Assembly (NCBI GenBank): GCA_037178625.1
Contig: CM074131.1
Location: forward strand, 1,550,001-1,614,000
Length of the DNA: 64,000 bases
Source of the DNA: Skeletonema tropicum
Lineage: Eukaryota; Bacillariophyta; Thalassiosirophyceae; Thalassiosirales; Thalassiosiraceae
Direction: 5' to 3'
Of this stretch, positions 47,801 through 59,092 are shown piece by piece (within the stretch, counting starts at the first letter, position 1; the number at the start of each line of letters is the position of its first letter). The notes under the pieces were generated by a model. That model had not been told where the DNA came from and ran no database searches. It saw nothing but the letters and a program-made list of their open reading frames with translations. The position numbers and the translations under genes were made by a program.

Positions 47801-48167
47801 CGCCGTACAACTCTCGCATAAATTCTAGTGGAAAGTAGATTTCGATCTCGTGGCCCTCACTCTTGCTGCCAGATGGTACGAATTGATCGAGCTGGGGTTC
47901 AATCTGTGACCGCAAAGCAGAGATCATCAGTTCAAAAACCTGTCGATTATGCTTCTTCGGGTTGCCTCTGGTTTTTCGCAGGAACGCCAAGGCATTTCCT
48001 ATAATTTTATCGACGCTGTCGAGTTTATATTTGACAATATCTGCATAATCTAGGGCTAGACGCAATTGAATATCATCGGCTGCCAACGTGAGCAGCGGCG
48101 GGTGTTGTACTAGCGCGAGCAGTGCTACCAACACGTGAAGCGATGATGTAAATATTGATCGCATCAT
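44887..48167 (-). CDS. Secreted modular leucine-rich-repeat protein
   Basis: About 1065 residues assembled from four frames and one intron. The ATG at 48167 (or 48164) begins a signal peptide (FTSSLHVLVALLALVQ). The N-domain (about 48090-47400) is unassigned and contains VHEFSHH. A capping CRWNGITCG motif leads into plant-type LRRs of the L-x-x-N-x-LTGxIP kind (about 47120-46500), a Cys-rich PGH-CSPGYFSP linker, an EF-hand-like DVNGDGVLSEREIL stretch (about 46190), a second cap (CDLPGVSCG) and a second LRR block (about 46000-45250). CPLGTF and CKPCPSG linkers come next, then a third cap (CDWSGVSCDG) that ends after a few residues. Breaks lie near 47190 (T7 run), 46470, 45110 and 45080. No membrane anchor is seen. 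Probably extracellular recognition or adhesion; stramenopiles have many such proteins. Confidence 0.78.
46289..46373 (-). other. Intron (85 bp) in the LRR gene
   Basis: Minus-strand donor GGGAC|GTAAGT and acceptor CATAATAG|CTTG. Removal joins AVSELG to PCQLCPLSEDE, restoring the Cys-rich linker in frame. The length matches the other introns here. Confidence 0.8.
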
Positions 48168-48711
48168 TTTGATGTTTGTTGCCTCCAAACTCTCGTGCCA
48201 ACAACGTTCGATAATACTTCAATGGCGTAGGAAGTTGATGATGTTGATGTGTCGCTATTACTTATGACCGTCTCGTAGCTTGTGAATGTCCAAGCTATCG
48301 GTCCAAGTCGATTTGGATTTTTTGGGATCATCCGATAATTTTTGCTGACTTGAATTACCCACTTTTTTATGATGATAGTGATGATATCTACCGTTAAGTA
48401 GCCTTATCTGAAAACCAGTGAAACGTTTAGGTTAGTTCCAAGTGCATAAGATTTTGCAACATGTCATGCATGCATTGCATTGCAGCGCGCAGCGCAGCGC
48501 GCATCAGCAGCAGATCGAGATAGAGAGATCAAGCAAGCAGCTACTTCTAGCAACTAGCAAGCAGCAACATGAAACATGAAACATTACATGTTGATCGCTC
48601 TTCGAGCATCGACTCTCAGTAATATATTCCATATGATGCAATTGTGTATAAATATGTTGTAGAATACAATCAAATGGGCAAAAGAGTCTGCAAGTAGATT
48701 CTAGTACACAG
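48168..48711. other. Divergent intergenic region, LRR / IML1
   Basis: 544 bp. A (GC)-rich tract GCAGCGCGCAGCGCAGCGCG lies near 48483-48502, followed by AG/CAGCA-rich sequence. No supported ORF. Confidence 0.4.
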
Positions 48712-51700
48712 ATGGCCGTCCTCCAGCTTCCGATTCCAAACACAAACAAATCATCTGCACATGCGGATGATTCTTCAGCACTTTCCAGCAATGCTTCGTC
48801 GCAGAACAGAGATGTTGTAGGAGTAGCCGCTACACCCGTCATTTCAAATCTCGCCTCTGGCGTTTATCCAATTGGATCAACGTATTCGTCTGGAGTCGTT
48901 CAGCGGCCGAGCCTGTCATCATCAAATGTTAATTTGAATTTGCAACAACAGCATCAGCTGATGCCCCAGCAGCAGGCAACAACAACTTCTGCATCAAGTT
49001 TGCAGTATCCATTACAAATGCAAAGTTCTCAAATGACGCAACAAATGATGCAGCCTCCTATGATGCAGTACAATCCGCAAATGATGTCGACGAACAATAT
49101 TATGATGGGGGGCAGCACAAGTGCATCATATGCAAATCCTTCATTGTACAATTTTAATGCAACACAGATGATGCCGCAATACAATCAGCAGCTTTTAGGC
49201 AACCCTCAACAAGTTGCTTCAACTTCAACATCTAATATTGGAATCAACACTAGCAGCAATATGAATATGAACCCCTGGATGAGAATGGGCGGCGGTCAGC
49301 CAAACAATCCATTGGGCAAAGTCACTGTGGGAGGTAGATCGTTACTGAATGCAACAATGAATACAAACGGTGGCGATGGTAGCAAGAACAACAGTGGCAA
49401 TAACATAATGAGTTTATTGGGGAGTAGAGGTAGAATGGAAGGCCATCCACCACGACCGCCATTATCGGCCACAAAGTCGAAGTTGTCTTCGACTACCAAA
49501 CCGATAACAAACATGTTGCAACCAACGATGACAAATATATTGCAACAACCAGCGCCTTCCAAGGTGGCGAATTTCGAAGAGCTACCAGCTTCTGCAATAG
49601 AGGATGGTGCCAACATTGAAGCTGACTATCAAGATGCAGCACTAACAACCGAGCTGTTGACTTTGAGTGTACACGAGGCCTTAACATTTGATGGCGTAGA
49701 ACTAGCGCTTCATCCAGATTTATTCAAAGAGAGCAATCGGAACAAAGATCATGGTGGTAGGACTCTTGGGCTTCAGCCTGGTGACCTCGTTGAGATACGA
49801 GTTTGGAGTGCTCGTCCTGGTGTCACAGGCACAAACTCCAAATCTAATGCATCGTTGAAATCCAAATCTACTGTAGAAGGGAAATCATCATCTCTGCACA
49901 GTAGGAATATGTCGTTGGCATCTGCGACTTCATCATTTTTTACGAATGCATCAATTGCCAGCAGTTCGTACAATTCAGCAAAGTTAGATCAGACAACTCC
50001 AGTCCCAAACGAAGTTTCCAGAGATCCCAAATCATCACGTGTGAGTACCAAGAATCAAATACCCCCAGTTCAACCCTCACTTTCGGAGAGTAGTTCAGAT
50101 GTCCTTCTTGGGGAACTATGTCTCGAGAATTCTGCAACGAAGCAAGGAAATTCCGTGGCCACATCTTCAACATCTTCATTACTCGCAGGTGCTGCGTCAA
50201 CTCTGATTCTGAATACGAATAGGTTATCGGATGGTCAATCTCCTCCGCCCACGCTGATTAACGGAGCCACTATCCCCAACCAGAATACATCCGTGTCGTC
50301 TTCAGAATCAGGTCGATTACACGGAACTTCATTGGACAATAGCACAATAGCTTCGCACAGTAGAGAGAATTCGTTTGTAACCAACTCTACTTTGGCGGGC
50401 GTTCATAGCAGGGATTCTTCGTTGTTAGCAGGACTGCATAGCAGAGATTCTTCGTTATTACATCCACTGAGCAATAGTAGTAGTCCCAACAATAAGTCGC
50501 CAATAATAAGTTCCCCACTACCTGGTCCGTTATCGGCGATGGAAGCAGTAGATGAAGTTCAACCGCACCCTCTCATCACCAACTTGTCAGGGTTAAGCAA
50601 CCTGAATGAAGCGCACAAGGTACCACCTTTCCCTACACGCCCATCACCCTCCCTGGGTATACCATCCCCAGCAGTGTTGCCGCCTCAGCTTCAGTCTCAA
50701 AAAGCTACCTCAGCACGTCCTGAAACAATAGCAACAACTTCAGCTTCAGCCCCGCTTTCTACGACTCCTAACTCCACCATCAAGTCGAGTACAAACAGTA
50801 ACAAAAGTCCATCAAGCGCAAGTCCACCAAGGAAAAGTCCGGTGCAGAGACCACAAGTTGGACTTTCAAGAGAGTCAACAACAGATGCAAACAAAATTCC
50901 CACGCTCGGAATGAGTCCATTTCGTCCACCCCTCTAACACCAAGTTTAGGCATGTCAGGATCGATGAGTCATAGAAGATACAACAGCAGCAACGGCCCCG
51001 CATCTTCATCAACAGTTCCACTCTTGCCTCCAGCTCACAGAAGCAGCAATAGATCGTCAACAAATGCCTGCGTGATTACTCGAGAAAACAGTGAAGACGG
51101 GATAGCAATGGACATTTTTGAATCTTTGCAGGAGACACATTTTGTTCGTATCAGTTTTGTGATGCCAGTTTCAGAGGAGAGTCTGAAAAGCATTAAGAGT
51201 TCAGCTCGAACGAAGGTGTCTCTACTGAGACGAGTCGCGGATCTTTATCAAATTACAGGGTTTGATACTGTCACTGTTACCCAAATTCCTAGACGGGATG
51301 CACCTTTTGTTCAACAACAGATTTCAGCGGACTTTGTTACCATCACTTTTAAGGACCAGTTTGTGTCAAGAGGTGACATGTTTTACTTTCAGAGATCATT
51401 TCTGAATAGTTGGGTCTATGAAGGCAAACGACTTTCATTCAACGGTATACGGACAAACACAAAAGTCATCCGTCATGGGGACCATCCTATCCGATCTGGG
51501 ATTATTTCTGAAGACACAAAGCTAACATTCAGGAGTAGAAGTGCTCGAATTATTTGGTTGGTGCAAATGTCATCAGAAATGTGGGACTTTGCATCACCCT
51601 ACAAGGCTGTTGGCAACCAAAAGAATAAGGAGCCATCGTGTGAAACTTACTTCAGCAAATTTATCAGTTTTGCCCGCAATTTGTTTGAGAAGTGGAAGAA

Positions 51701-54700
51701 ATTAGAGCTCACACACAATCTTACGGTGGTGTTCTTCAGCAGAACTTTTATTCGCGATAAAGAAGACCCCTCACGTTCAAGCAATTCTTCAGCAGTACAC
51801 ACCAACATCGATGGTAGGATGTATTGTGACCATTACAAAATTGTACTAAACAACGAAACAAAGGCTGACTGGAGCTCTCTGATTTATCGTATGAAACAAG
51901 CGTTCGTCAACTACCCAAGAGAAGTTAAATGGGATTTATCACCCGGCATGGAAAGAATACCCTCAACAGCAGGTCAAGGTAACATCCTTGAAGCAATCAA
52001 TATGACCTTAAATCTGCTTCACCTTCATTTTATCGACAGAGATTTACATAGGACGGGGAACTCCATTGTTATAATGACAGCTGGCAATGGAGTTTTTGAA
52101 GTGGAGAAAAATCTTGCTGGGATAACAAAGCAACGCATGATGGACAATGGTATTGGCTCAGATATGCTCAGTCTCGGCCTCCCGCCTCTTCATGTAATTC
52201 CATTCTTCCTCTTCCGCAATGAGAATAAGGAGAATACTGCAGAGGAAATGCAAGGCTTCGATGATGACGGCGGTGCTACAAACAGCTTCGAAGTCCCGCA
52301 CTGGATGAACCTTAGTTATGTGGATTATGACGATGAGGAGGAAGCGATGTTGTACAAAGAACACATCAATGATGGTGAGTTTCATATTCTTGGTGCGTTG
52401 TTGCGCTTTTTACACTATGTTCTAACACGTGTACTGCCTAATGTGATAGATGCAGACGATGTCAATGACGAGCAAGACGAAAACGACGTTGACGATACAC
52501 CATGGGATGTTTCAAATGGCTTTCTAAGGCGCAGAAAACCGATCAATCATGATCAATCTGTGCCTACCTCATTTCCAACGTCTGATGTTGCAGCAACTGC
52601 TAACGACCATGCGAGACATTTAATATCTCAGAGGGGCTTTGAAGATATATTGCAGGCGTGCCGGCCCCGGAACAGAGGAGAGTACGGATCCGGTCTGCCT
52701 ACATCTCTATCGATTCTTCTCAGGAAGTTTTCACCCAATGGAAATAATTCCATGCAAGCATCCGATCAAACGATCAATCTTGATCAGCCAGGGGGTTCTA
52801 ACTATTATTCTCCTCAGAGATCTTCGAGGGCGAAAAACCTCGAGTGGGGAGCTGTAAGTTTTGATGATTTCAATATGACCAAAGTCAGTTCATCTCTACA
52901 GCGCTCTCAATTCTACAGGATGAGCACATCATTGTCAGACTCCAGTTCAGCGTCAAGTTTTACCAGTATTGGGAGCTCCATGTTTGTATCTCAATCGATG
53001 AGTGGGATGCATTTACAATCCACGACGTCTCTGTCTAACGAAGCAGGCCAAACCTCCGCAATCAACCGTGACGATTCATCGACATCTCTTGATATTGATG
53101 GCGAAAACCCGCAAGAAGATAATGGAAATTCAATATCAATGATTGAGAAAATGATGCGGGAGCACGACGAGAACGCATTTTCAGGGGGGAGTGGAAGGGT
53201 ATCACCGACGAGTAGCGTCTTTGCGAGTTCATTCAAGTAAGTCGTCCAATGTGACACGTTGATGCTGTTCATTGGAATTTCTTCTTACTCACCTTTTCAA
53301 TTCGTCTTTTCTTGTCGAAAGCTCTGGAAATGCTGCAAGCCCGAAGTTAGATGGTAGTCCAACCCTCGGCCGGTCTCAATCGGCTATATTTCATACTCGT
53401 GGTGGAATAGAAGCAGCACTTGCACAATATGACGAAACACCTGATATGGGTGCAACTAAGCCTGGCATATCTGTCCCTGCCAGTTCAGAGAAACGTTTGA
53501 GTACCTCACCAATAATCAGCAGTGTACCTTTTACTTTTAGCCTTGATAGACGCAATGAAGGATATAACTCGAATTACGCACGACTTGGGTCAGAGAGGAT
53601 AACTGCTATAACGGAGGGACTGCAATCTAAGGACTTTCAACGGCGCAGTATTAGCAAGGGTCTTGGAGAGCGCCGCAACAGCCATGCGCCTGTTTCATCC
53701 AAGCAGCAGGTTAGTTCTGGAAGTCCGAAGCCCCCCAATAATTTGATGAGTCGGAACAAGCCCAAAAAGCACAGTTATCAGCATCGATACAGACGTAAAG
53801 TCTGGGTATTGAATCCATTTAGACAAGAGGACGAAGATGAAGTGTTATCCAAACGCACTCATAATCGGAGACGTTGGTCACATGTCTTCCCTCTCGGAGA
53901 AGCTGAATTCAAGAAACATGCAGGCCCAAACTGGAAAAGTTTATGCCAACCCGCGATTCTACCAATGACAATTGATTTCCATCCGGACCCATCTGAGTTG
54001 CAAGATCAAGACAAATTCAGGATTAAGCAGTATTCTGTCACATTACCTTCAATGAACGAGACGAATTACTCCAATGCAACGGAACTCTTAGATGATTTGA
54101 TGTGTCAGAGAGTAAGACAAGACTTTCAGCTCGTCCCAAGATCCATTTTGAGTGCTCACCGTGAAACTGACAATACAGAGTACACATTGAGTCGAACGTT
54201 AAGTATGGGGCACAAGATTCAGAAGCTATCTTACAATCCTAGCTCTGATTCTGTCGACGTAGTGCAGTATTACGCCAACTTCGCCGAGAATGAAAGTCCT
54301 CAATCTTACCGCTACTTGCTTTGGTCAGCTCTCAGACAGGACTATGTTTCTGTTGTACAAACATTCACAAAATACACTAGTCCTTACAAGTGGAATGAGC
54401 TGGATATGCTCATCTCAGGCGATACAATATCCAGCATATCCGAGGACATGCGGCATCCACGAATCAGTTTTGTCATTCTTCCAGATCCTTTCACAGATAA
54501 AAATGGAGAGAGCGGATATTCAAGCAAATTCCAAAGGCTTGTAGAGTATTTCAACAAACTTCAGAGCAAAGGATCCAGCGCTATTGATCTAGAAACATTC
54601 GTGAAAACTGACAAAGCTCCAAAAGCAAGTAGAGGAAAAAGAAGTTTCATTGTAGATCTCAGACGAAGGAACAGCGATAAGTATGAGTGGTGCGAAATTG

Positions 54701-55320
54701 TCATTGACTCCAATTGCGACACTCGACGGACTTTCCGCGTAACAATTCAATGGCTTGTGGCTACTGGCAGCAAAATCGATCAACAGGCACAGCTACTTCA
54801 CAGAAGATGTGCTCAGTATGGCCTCAACTTGATTCGAGTCCCAAACTATTCCTCTCTACGCCTTTGCTTCATGAATCCTTATGCCGTCCCAATTACAATT
54901 CCTGTGACAGACAAATCATGTATCAACAGCCTAGAGGAAGCGTTAACGAACGATTTTGGTTTTGTCTACGATGACACTCACATGGCAGATCCAAACGAAC
55001 TTGTCGATTATTTAGATGGATTTGATTTCATTGTCAACAGATGGTCTATGAATAAGAGGAAGAAATTCGTTCCAGCGAAACAGTACCTCCACCGCACAGG
55101 GACTCTATTTATAAGGCTTTTGCGAGACGCACAAGGCAAAGCAATTGTCATCATTTACGTGAACAATCTGCACATTGCCGGAAATGCACAACTCATGGAA
55201 TGCGCTAGAACCATCTTTAACGACGTTGAGCACTACATCATTGAAGAGAGCAAGAAAAGCAAGGCTGATGCGGAAGTATGCTTCGAGGCTGATGCTGTCG
55301 ATAAGTTAGTTCCTAGTTAG
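48712..55320 (+). CDS. IML1: IML1/DEPDC5, GATOR1 (SEACIT) subunit
   Basis: About 2170 residues. The first 300 residues are Gln/Asn/Met/Ser-rich; then comes the Iml1 N-terminal segment (LALHPDLF, GLQPGDLVEIRVWSARPG, about 49700-49820). After a long Ser-rich linker the Iml1 core (about 51110-52340) shows FVRISFVMPV, DFVTITFKDQFVSRGDMF, GIISEDTKLTFRSRSARIIWLVQMSSEMW, GRMYCDHYKIV and GNSIVIMTAGNGVFEV. The 3' exon has HVFPLGEAEF, WKSLCQPAILPMT, SYRYLLWSALRQDYV and the C-terminal FDFIVNRWSMNKRKKFV...FIRLLRD segment. GATOR1 is a GAP for Rag GTPases and inhibits TORC1 when amino acids are low. I do not find a DEP domain. The frame changes near 50920-50935 (CCACCCC run) and an intron sits at 53237-53321. 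Confidence 0.9.
53237..53321 (+). other. Intron (85 bp) in IML1
   Basis: Donor TTCAA|GTAAGT, T-rich tract, acceptor TCGAAAG|CTC. Joining AA to C keeps the frame (FASSFN-SGNAAS). Confidence 0.85.
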
Positions 55321-55369
55321 TGTGTAACATGAATAAGTATGTATTATGTAACATAGTGTTACAGAATGA

Positions 55370-55377
55370 TGACGTCA
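55370..55377. promoter_or_regulatory. CRE-like palindrome TGACGTCA
   Basis: A perfect 8-bp cAMP-response-element consensus, 50 bp after the IML1 stop and about 180 bp before the next ATG. TGACGT-type elements bind bZIP factors and control CO2/light-responsive genes in diatoms. Functional use here is unproven, as an 8-mer can occur by chance in 64 kb. Confidence 0.35.
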
Positions 55378-55551
55378 CCATCATATCTTTTGGCTTCGCA
55401 TTGTATCCCGAATCATTCCTCGTGATGCCAAGCAACCTGCTCAAGCCACAAGCCAGCCATGCAAAATGCAGCTCACAAAATTTGAACTGTCAAGATGGTG
55501 TCGTTGTGATATCATCAACTGTTCCGCCCTCCCTAAAACTAAAACGGTTCC

Positions 55552-57118
55552 ATGCTAAAACCAAAACACAGGTCCCATTTCGTTCCTCTAGGTCCTAAAG
55601 TAGCTTGCATCGCTTCAGCTATCAGCAGGAAACTAAATATCGTCATGAGGCGCTCTGGATCTTCATCGTGTCTCTTGAAACCAAAAAAATCTCTGTCGCA
55701 ACATGATCTTGCTTTACTTCAAGATAATGCTCCTACGGCCACGGTTCTCACTGTTAACAGATTGCCATCATACGTCACCGATCGCTTGTACATGTTGAGT
55801 GAGCTGCAGGTGCATGCTCACTCTATCCAGTTTTTGTGCGATTTGAGTAAAAATGGAACGAAGCCCTCTTTACCAGCATCTATCATTTTATATTTGAGAT
55901 GGAAACCAAACACATATCCAACACCTCTATCGTTTGCCGATGGACCACTTTCAGAGTGCGTGAGGCAGTGCTTGATTGCAAATGGGGATGAAGCACCATT
56001 CGACGAGTTGCAACTTGTGAGATCCCGCCCTCGCGAAGCACCATATTCACCGAGGAGGCAACATAATGACGCACTGCCTGCTCAGACAGTAGAATCTTTA
56101 AAGAAGGTAAGCATTCCGCTTCCGCTGTTAGGTCCTGGTGATTTATCTGCATCCAAATCAACCGATGCATTAGAAACAAAACACGAAGAGGAAGAGGAGA
56201 ACAAACAACTGACAAATATATATGTCGTGGTAGATCGGATTTCTCCTGAACCTAACGGGGACAATAATCTACCTGATCTCCCAGATCTATCTTGCATGTC
56301 TTATGAGAGCATACAACGAGGCGAACATGCTGAATCTTTATCCGAAACTTCATCAACCAACCAGTCCCAGCCGCAACGACTACCTCAGTCGGAAGAACAG
56401 AGAGAATTAGAGCAATTAAATCAACACAACAATGAAATGAAAGTTGTTAAATCTCTAGCTCGTGCAATAGCTTCATCTCGTTTCCTACGGAATAGAATAG
56501 ATGGAGTTACAATTGGACTCACCTCAGATGCACGCGCTGCTCCTGGTCTAGAGGGATGTATGAATACTGTTGCGAGAGGAGCAAAGGAACGGCGTAGGGC
56601 ATGTAATCAGTAAACAATTTGAAAGAGTGGAAGGGCAAGGAAGAAGAGAGGCAGCGCTGAACAGATTACGGGAGAAATCACCCGAGCGCTCCCCTATTGC
56701 AATTATTACTTGCGAACCTGACGATTTAGAATCTGATCATGAACATTCACACCATCACCACCATCATGACGCGGATGCTAACAACAAAATACTTCAGTCT
56801 CGTATTATTACAGAGTGGAATGGTAAGGGGGATAGTGAATCATTTGTCGACAGAGCAATGAGTGATTGGAGACAAGCGTGGTCAGTGAGTAGCGTTGCCG
56901 ATAATGGAATCACTGGCAATGGAGTCTATCAAGGCAAAACAAGGCCGAAAGTTCCTCGGATTTCTAGAAACGAAGCCGAAACTGAGTACGAAGACGAGAG
57001 TGACATTGATGAACCTGTGTCGACTGTTATGATAATCGTACTCTTGGGAGGTATATTAGCATACATGTGGAATTTGTATGGCGATGATATTCATTCCTTC
57101 TTAACTGGGAATGCTTAG
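55552..57118 (+). CDS. Tail-anchored protein with a polyhistidine stretch
   Basis: About 520 residues, family not recognised. The start is uncertain: ATG at 55552 is the first in frame, and 55645 (MRRSGSSS) is a good alternative. Segments that look folded: LQDNAPTATVLTVNRLPSYV, a helical SELQVHAHSIQFLCDL, and SIILYLRWKPNTYP (about 55720-55920). A Glu/Gln-rich helix and KSLARAIASSRFLRNRI follow. The frame changes between 56570 and 56613. The second part has REAALNRLREKSP, a His run (six consecutive, nine of eleven nearby) at about 56745-56770, and a single C-terminal membrane helix (VMIIVLLGGILAYMW, about 57025-57075) with a short tail, the topology of a tail-anchored ER or outer-membrane protein. 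It is the only gene in the same orientation as its upstream neighbour; the spacer has a perfect TGACGTCA at 55370-55377. Confidence 0.62.
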
Positions 57119-57181
57119 CTTAGTAGTTAATGCGAAATATATGTATTGATTACGTATATATAGTATAGTCGCACTGCCAGA

Positions 57182-59092
57182 TCAACGCCTAGATTGTAAC
57201 AGCGCCATCGCTTTCGATACAGAGCCCACTGGCTGATGTTTAACGCTTATCAGAGCATCTTTGCTCTCATGAAATGATTTATTTTGCTTGCGAGCCAAGG
57301 TTGCAAGCCACTCTCGATCAATACCCAGCTCGATAGGTAGTGATGCTTTACCTTCCTTTTTCAATTGCGTAGAGTATTCATCACAAGCAACCAGAGCAAG
57401 TGAGTGTTTCGAATTACGAAGTACCGTTTTGTTCCATCCTTCACACCTCTGCTGCTCATCTCTCTCTGCTAGTGCTAATGCCAAGGGAACAGAGACTGAA
57501 GCGAGGGGATGTCGAGGAAGAGGTCCAGTATTGCCAAGCTGCTTCTCGTTAGGATCTTCGTCACTTTTGAAACTTGACATGAGATCTCGTGCTTCGTTGT
57601 TCAGATCCAAAACTGCATATGTTTCTTGCCCGAAGAAAGAGGCGAGTGCCCAGTATTGCTTCTGCCCAGACTTCGTCGTCTTGTCTTTTAGTTTTGCATA
57701 TAACGCGCCACTATCATCTTCATCGAGATGCTTGCGCACTGGGACGAGTTCTAGACTAGTCCTCGCTAAGACCATTGCTGGAGTCCACGTTTTTGACGCT
57801 TTCCCTTCTATTAAACAAATCCCAACAGCCAAGGAATGCTCCTCCAACACAATCCATTTGAGCAGTTCTCTCCTCCTTCCATTCACTCCAGCAGGGAATC
57901 TCACCAAGAACTCGCAAGTTGAAATGACGCCAGTGCCAAAATATTCCAGGTCATCGATAGAGACTGTGTTCTCATCAGATGCAGAAGGTTCATTGACCGA
58001 AAAGCCAGGGTACGCTGAACACGATCTCCAATCAACAATTCTACCTCCATGATATTCATTATCAAGGTTGTTGTACAATCGGACAGGTTTTCCGACCAAA
58101 AAAGCAGCACTGGCAAATTTTGAGGTAGTTCTCTCTTCACTGACACTCTCGTCTTTACCATTCAGAGTTAGATTGTTTTTCAGTTCAAAGGCACCCCATA
58201 ACTCTGAACGTGGTGGACAACTCAGATCATCATCGCCATTCTTTTCCCCTTTCAAGAGATTTCCCTCCGGATTTGCCCTCATCTGATTTTCAAGCAGAGA
58301 GATAACATATGCCCTACTGCATGAATAATGGCTTCTTGCATAGTCGACTCTATCGAAGTACTTTTCTAAGACGGTTGTAGCACCATCCTCTGCACAGCTT
58401 TTGCAATAAATTTCGCCTTCTGGTACATCCCTTTCACCACTACTTGTTTTAGACACGAGAGAGGAAGGCAAGCATCCCAAATGATATTCAGCATTGCAAC
58501 CCTTTTGATCACACAATAACACAAGTTCATTGTTAGAAGCTGCAACTGAATCTGTAGCTCCGTTGCAAATTTTGCACACAACATCGTGCTGAGGGGGGTA
58601 TGCAGTGAAAGATTTATCAGCAAGAGGATCATAATCGTAGAGAAGATCTGTTGGTTGTCTCTTTGATGTGAGTGGCGACAACAATACTCGAGTTGACGAC
58701 GTCACTCTATTTTTTGGAATCTGATGCACGAGCCTCCGCCGATTTGTTGACACAATAACACTGTTTGGGATCCTAGCCTTCTTCTTGGCCGGCATCTTTT
58801 TCTCATTCTCTTCATTAGGCTCATCTTCGTCTGCATCTGTACCCCCCGGTTCATCATCAGAGGGAAGTTCGATTTTGTAATCCTCCGGGAGAAATGTATT
58901 GAAGCCCAGTATCAATTCGGAATCTCCCCGAAACAAATCTGAAATCTGATCAATTACATCATAAACAGCAATCTCTCCTGTTCGGTAACCCTTTAATATG
59001 GTCAAGAAATTTGTGTATTGAGATGTGCCAGCGCCCAGTGTTTGTTTGACGAGAACCACATAGCTACGAGCGTTGTCTAATTGTGGATCCAT
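57182..59092 (-). CDS. PAH + PHD-finger chromatin protein
   Basis: 636 residues, intact from ATG at 59092. Residues 5-75 match a Sin3-type paired amphipathic helix domain: ARSYVVLVKQTL, YTNFLTILKGYRTGEIAVYDVIDQI and LFRGDSELILGFNTFLP. An acidic linker with KKMPAKKKARIP follows. Residues 170-235 form a PHD-like zinc finger: CKIC, LLCDQKGC, YHLGCL and YCKSC give the Cys4-His-Cys3 order. Downstream, GKPVRLYNNLDNEYHGGRIVDW (about 335) resembles a Tudor/Agenet-type module, and the rest is unassigned. Sin3 PAH domains bind repressors and PHD fingers read histone H3 tails, so a role in chromatin repression or reading is likely. It lacks the HDAC-interaction region of Sin3. The 3' end is 63 bp from the convergent tail-anchored gene. 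Confidence 0.82.
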   Translation of the reverse strand: MDPQLDNARSYVVLVKQTLGAGTSQYTNFLTILKGYRTGEIAVYDVIDQISDLFRGDSELILGFNTFLPEDYKIELPSDDEPGGTDADEDEPNEENEKKMPAKKKARIPNSVIVSTNRRRLVHQIPKNRVTSSTRVLLSPLTSKRQPTDLLYDYDPLADKSFTAYPPQHDVVCKICNGATDSVAASNNELVLLCDQKGCNAEYHLGCLPSSLVSKTSSGERDVPEGEIYCKSCAEDGATTVLEKYFDRVDYARSHYSCSRAYVISLLENQMRANPEGNLLKGEKNGDDDLSCPPRSELWGAFELKNNLTLNGKDESVSEERTTSKFASAAFLVGKPVRLYNNLDNEYHGGRIVDWRSCSAYPGFSVNEPSASDENTVSIDDLEYFGTGVISTCEFLVRFPAGVNGRRRELLKWIVLEEHSLAVGICLIEGKASKTWTPAMVLARTSLELVPVRKHLDEDDSGALYAKLKDKTTKSGQKQYWALASFFGQETYAVLDLNNEARDLMSSFKSDEDPNEKQLGNTGPLPRHPLASVSVPLALALAERDEQQRCEGWNKTVLRNSKHSLALVACDEYSTQLKKEGKASLPIELGIDREWLATLARKQNKSFHESKDALISVKHQPVGSVSKAMALLQSRR

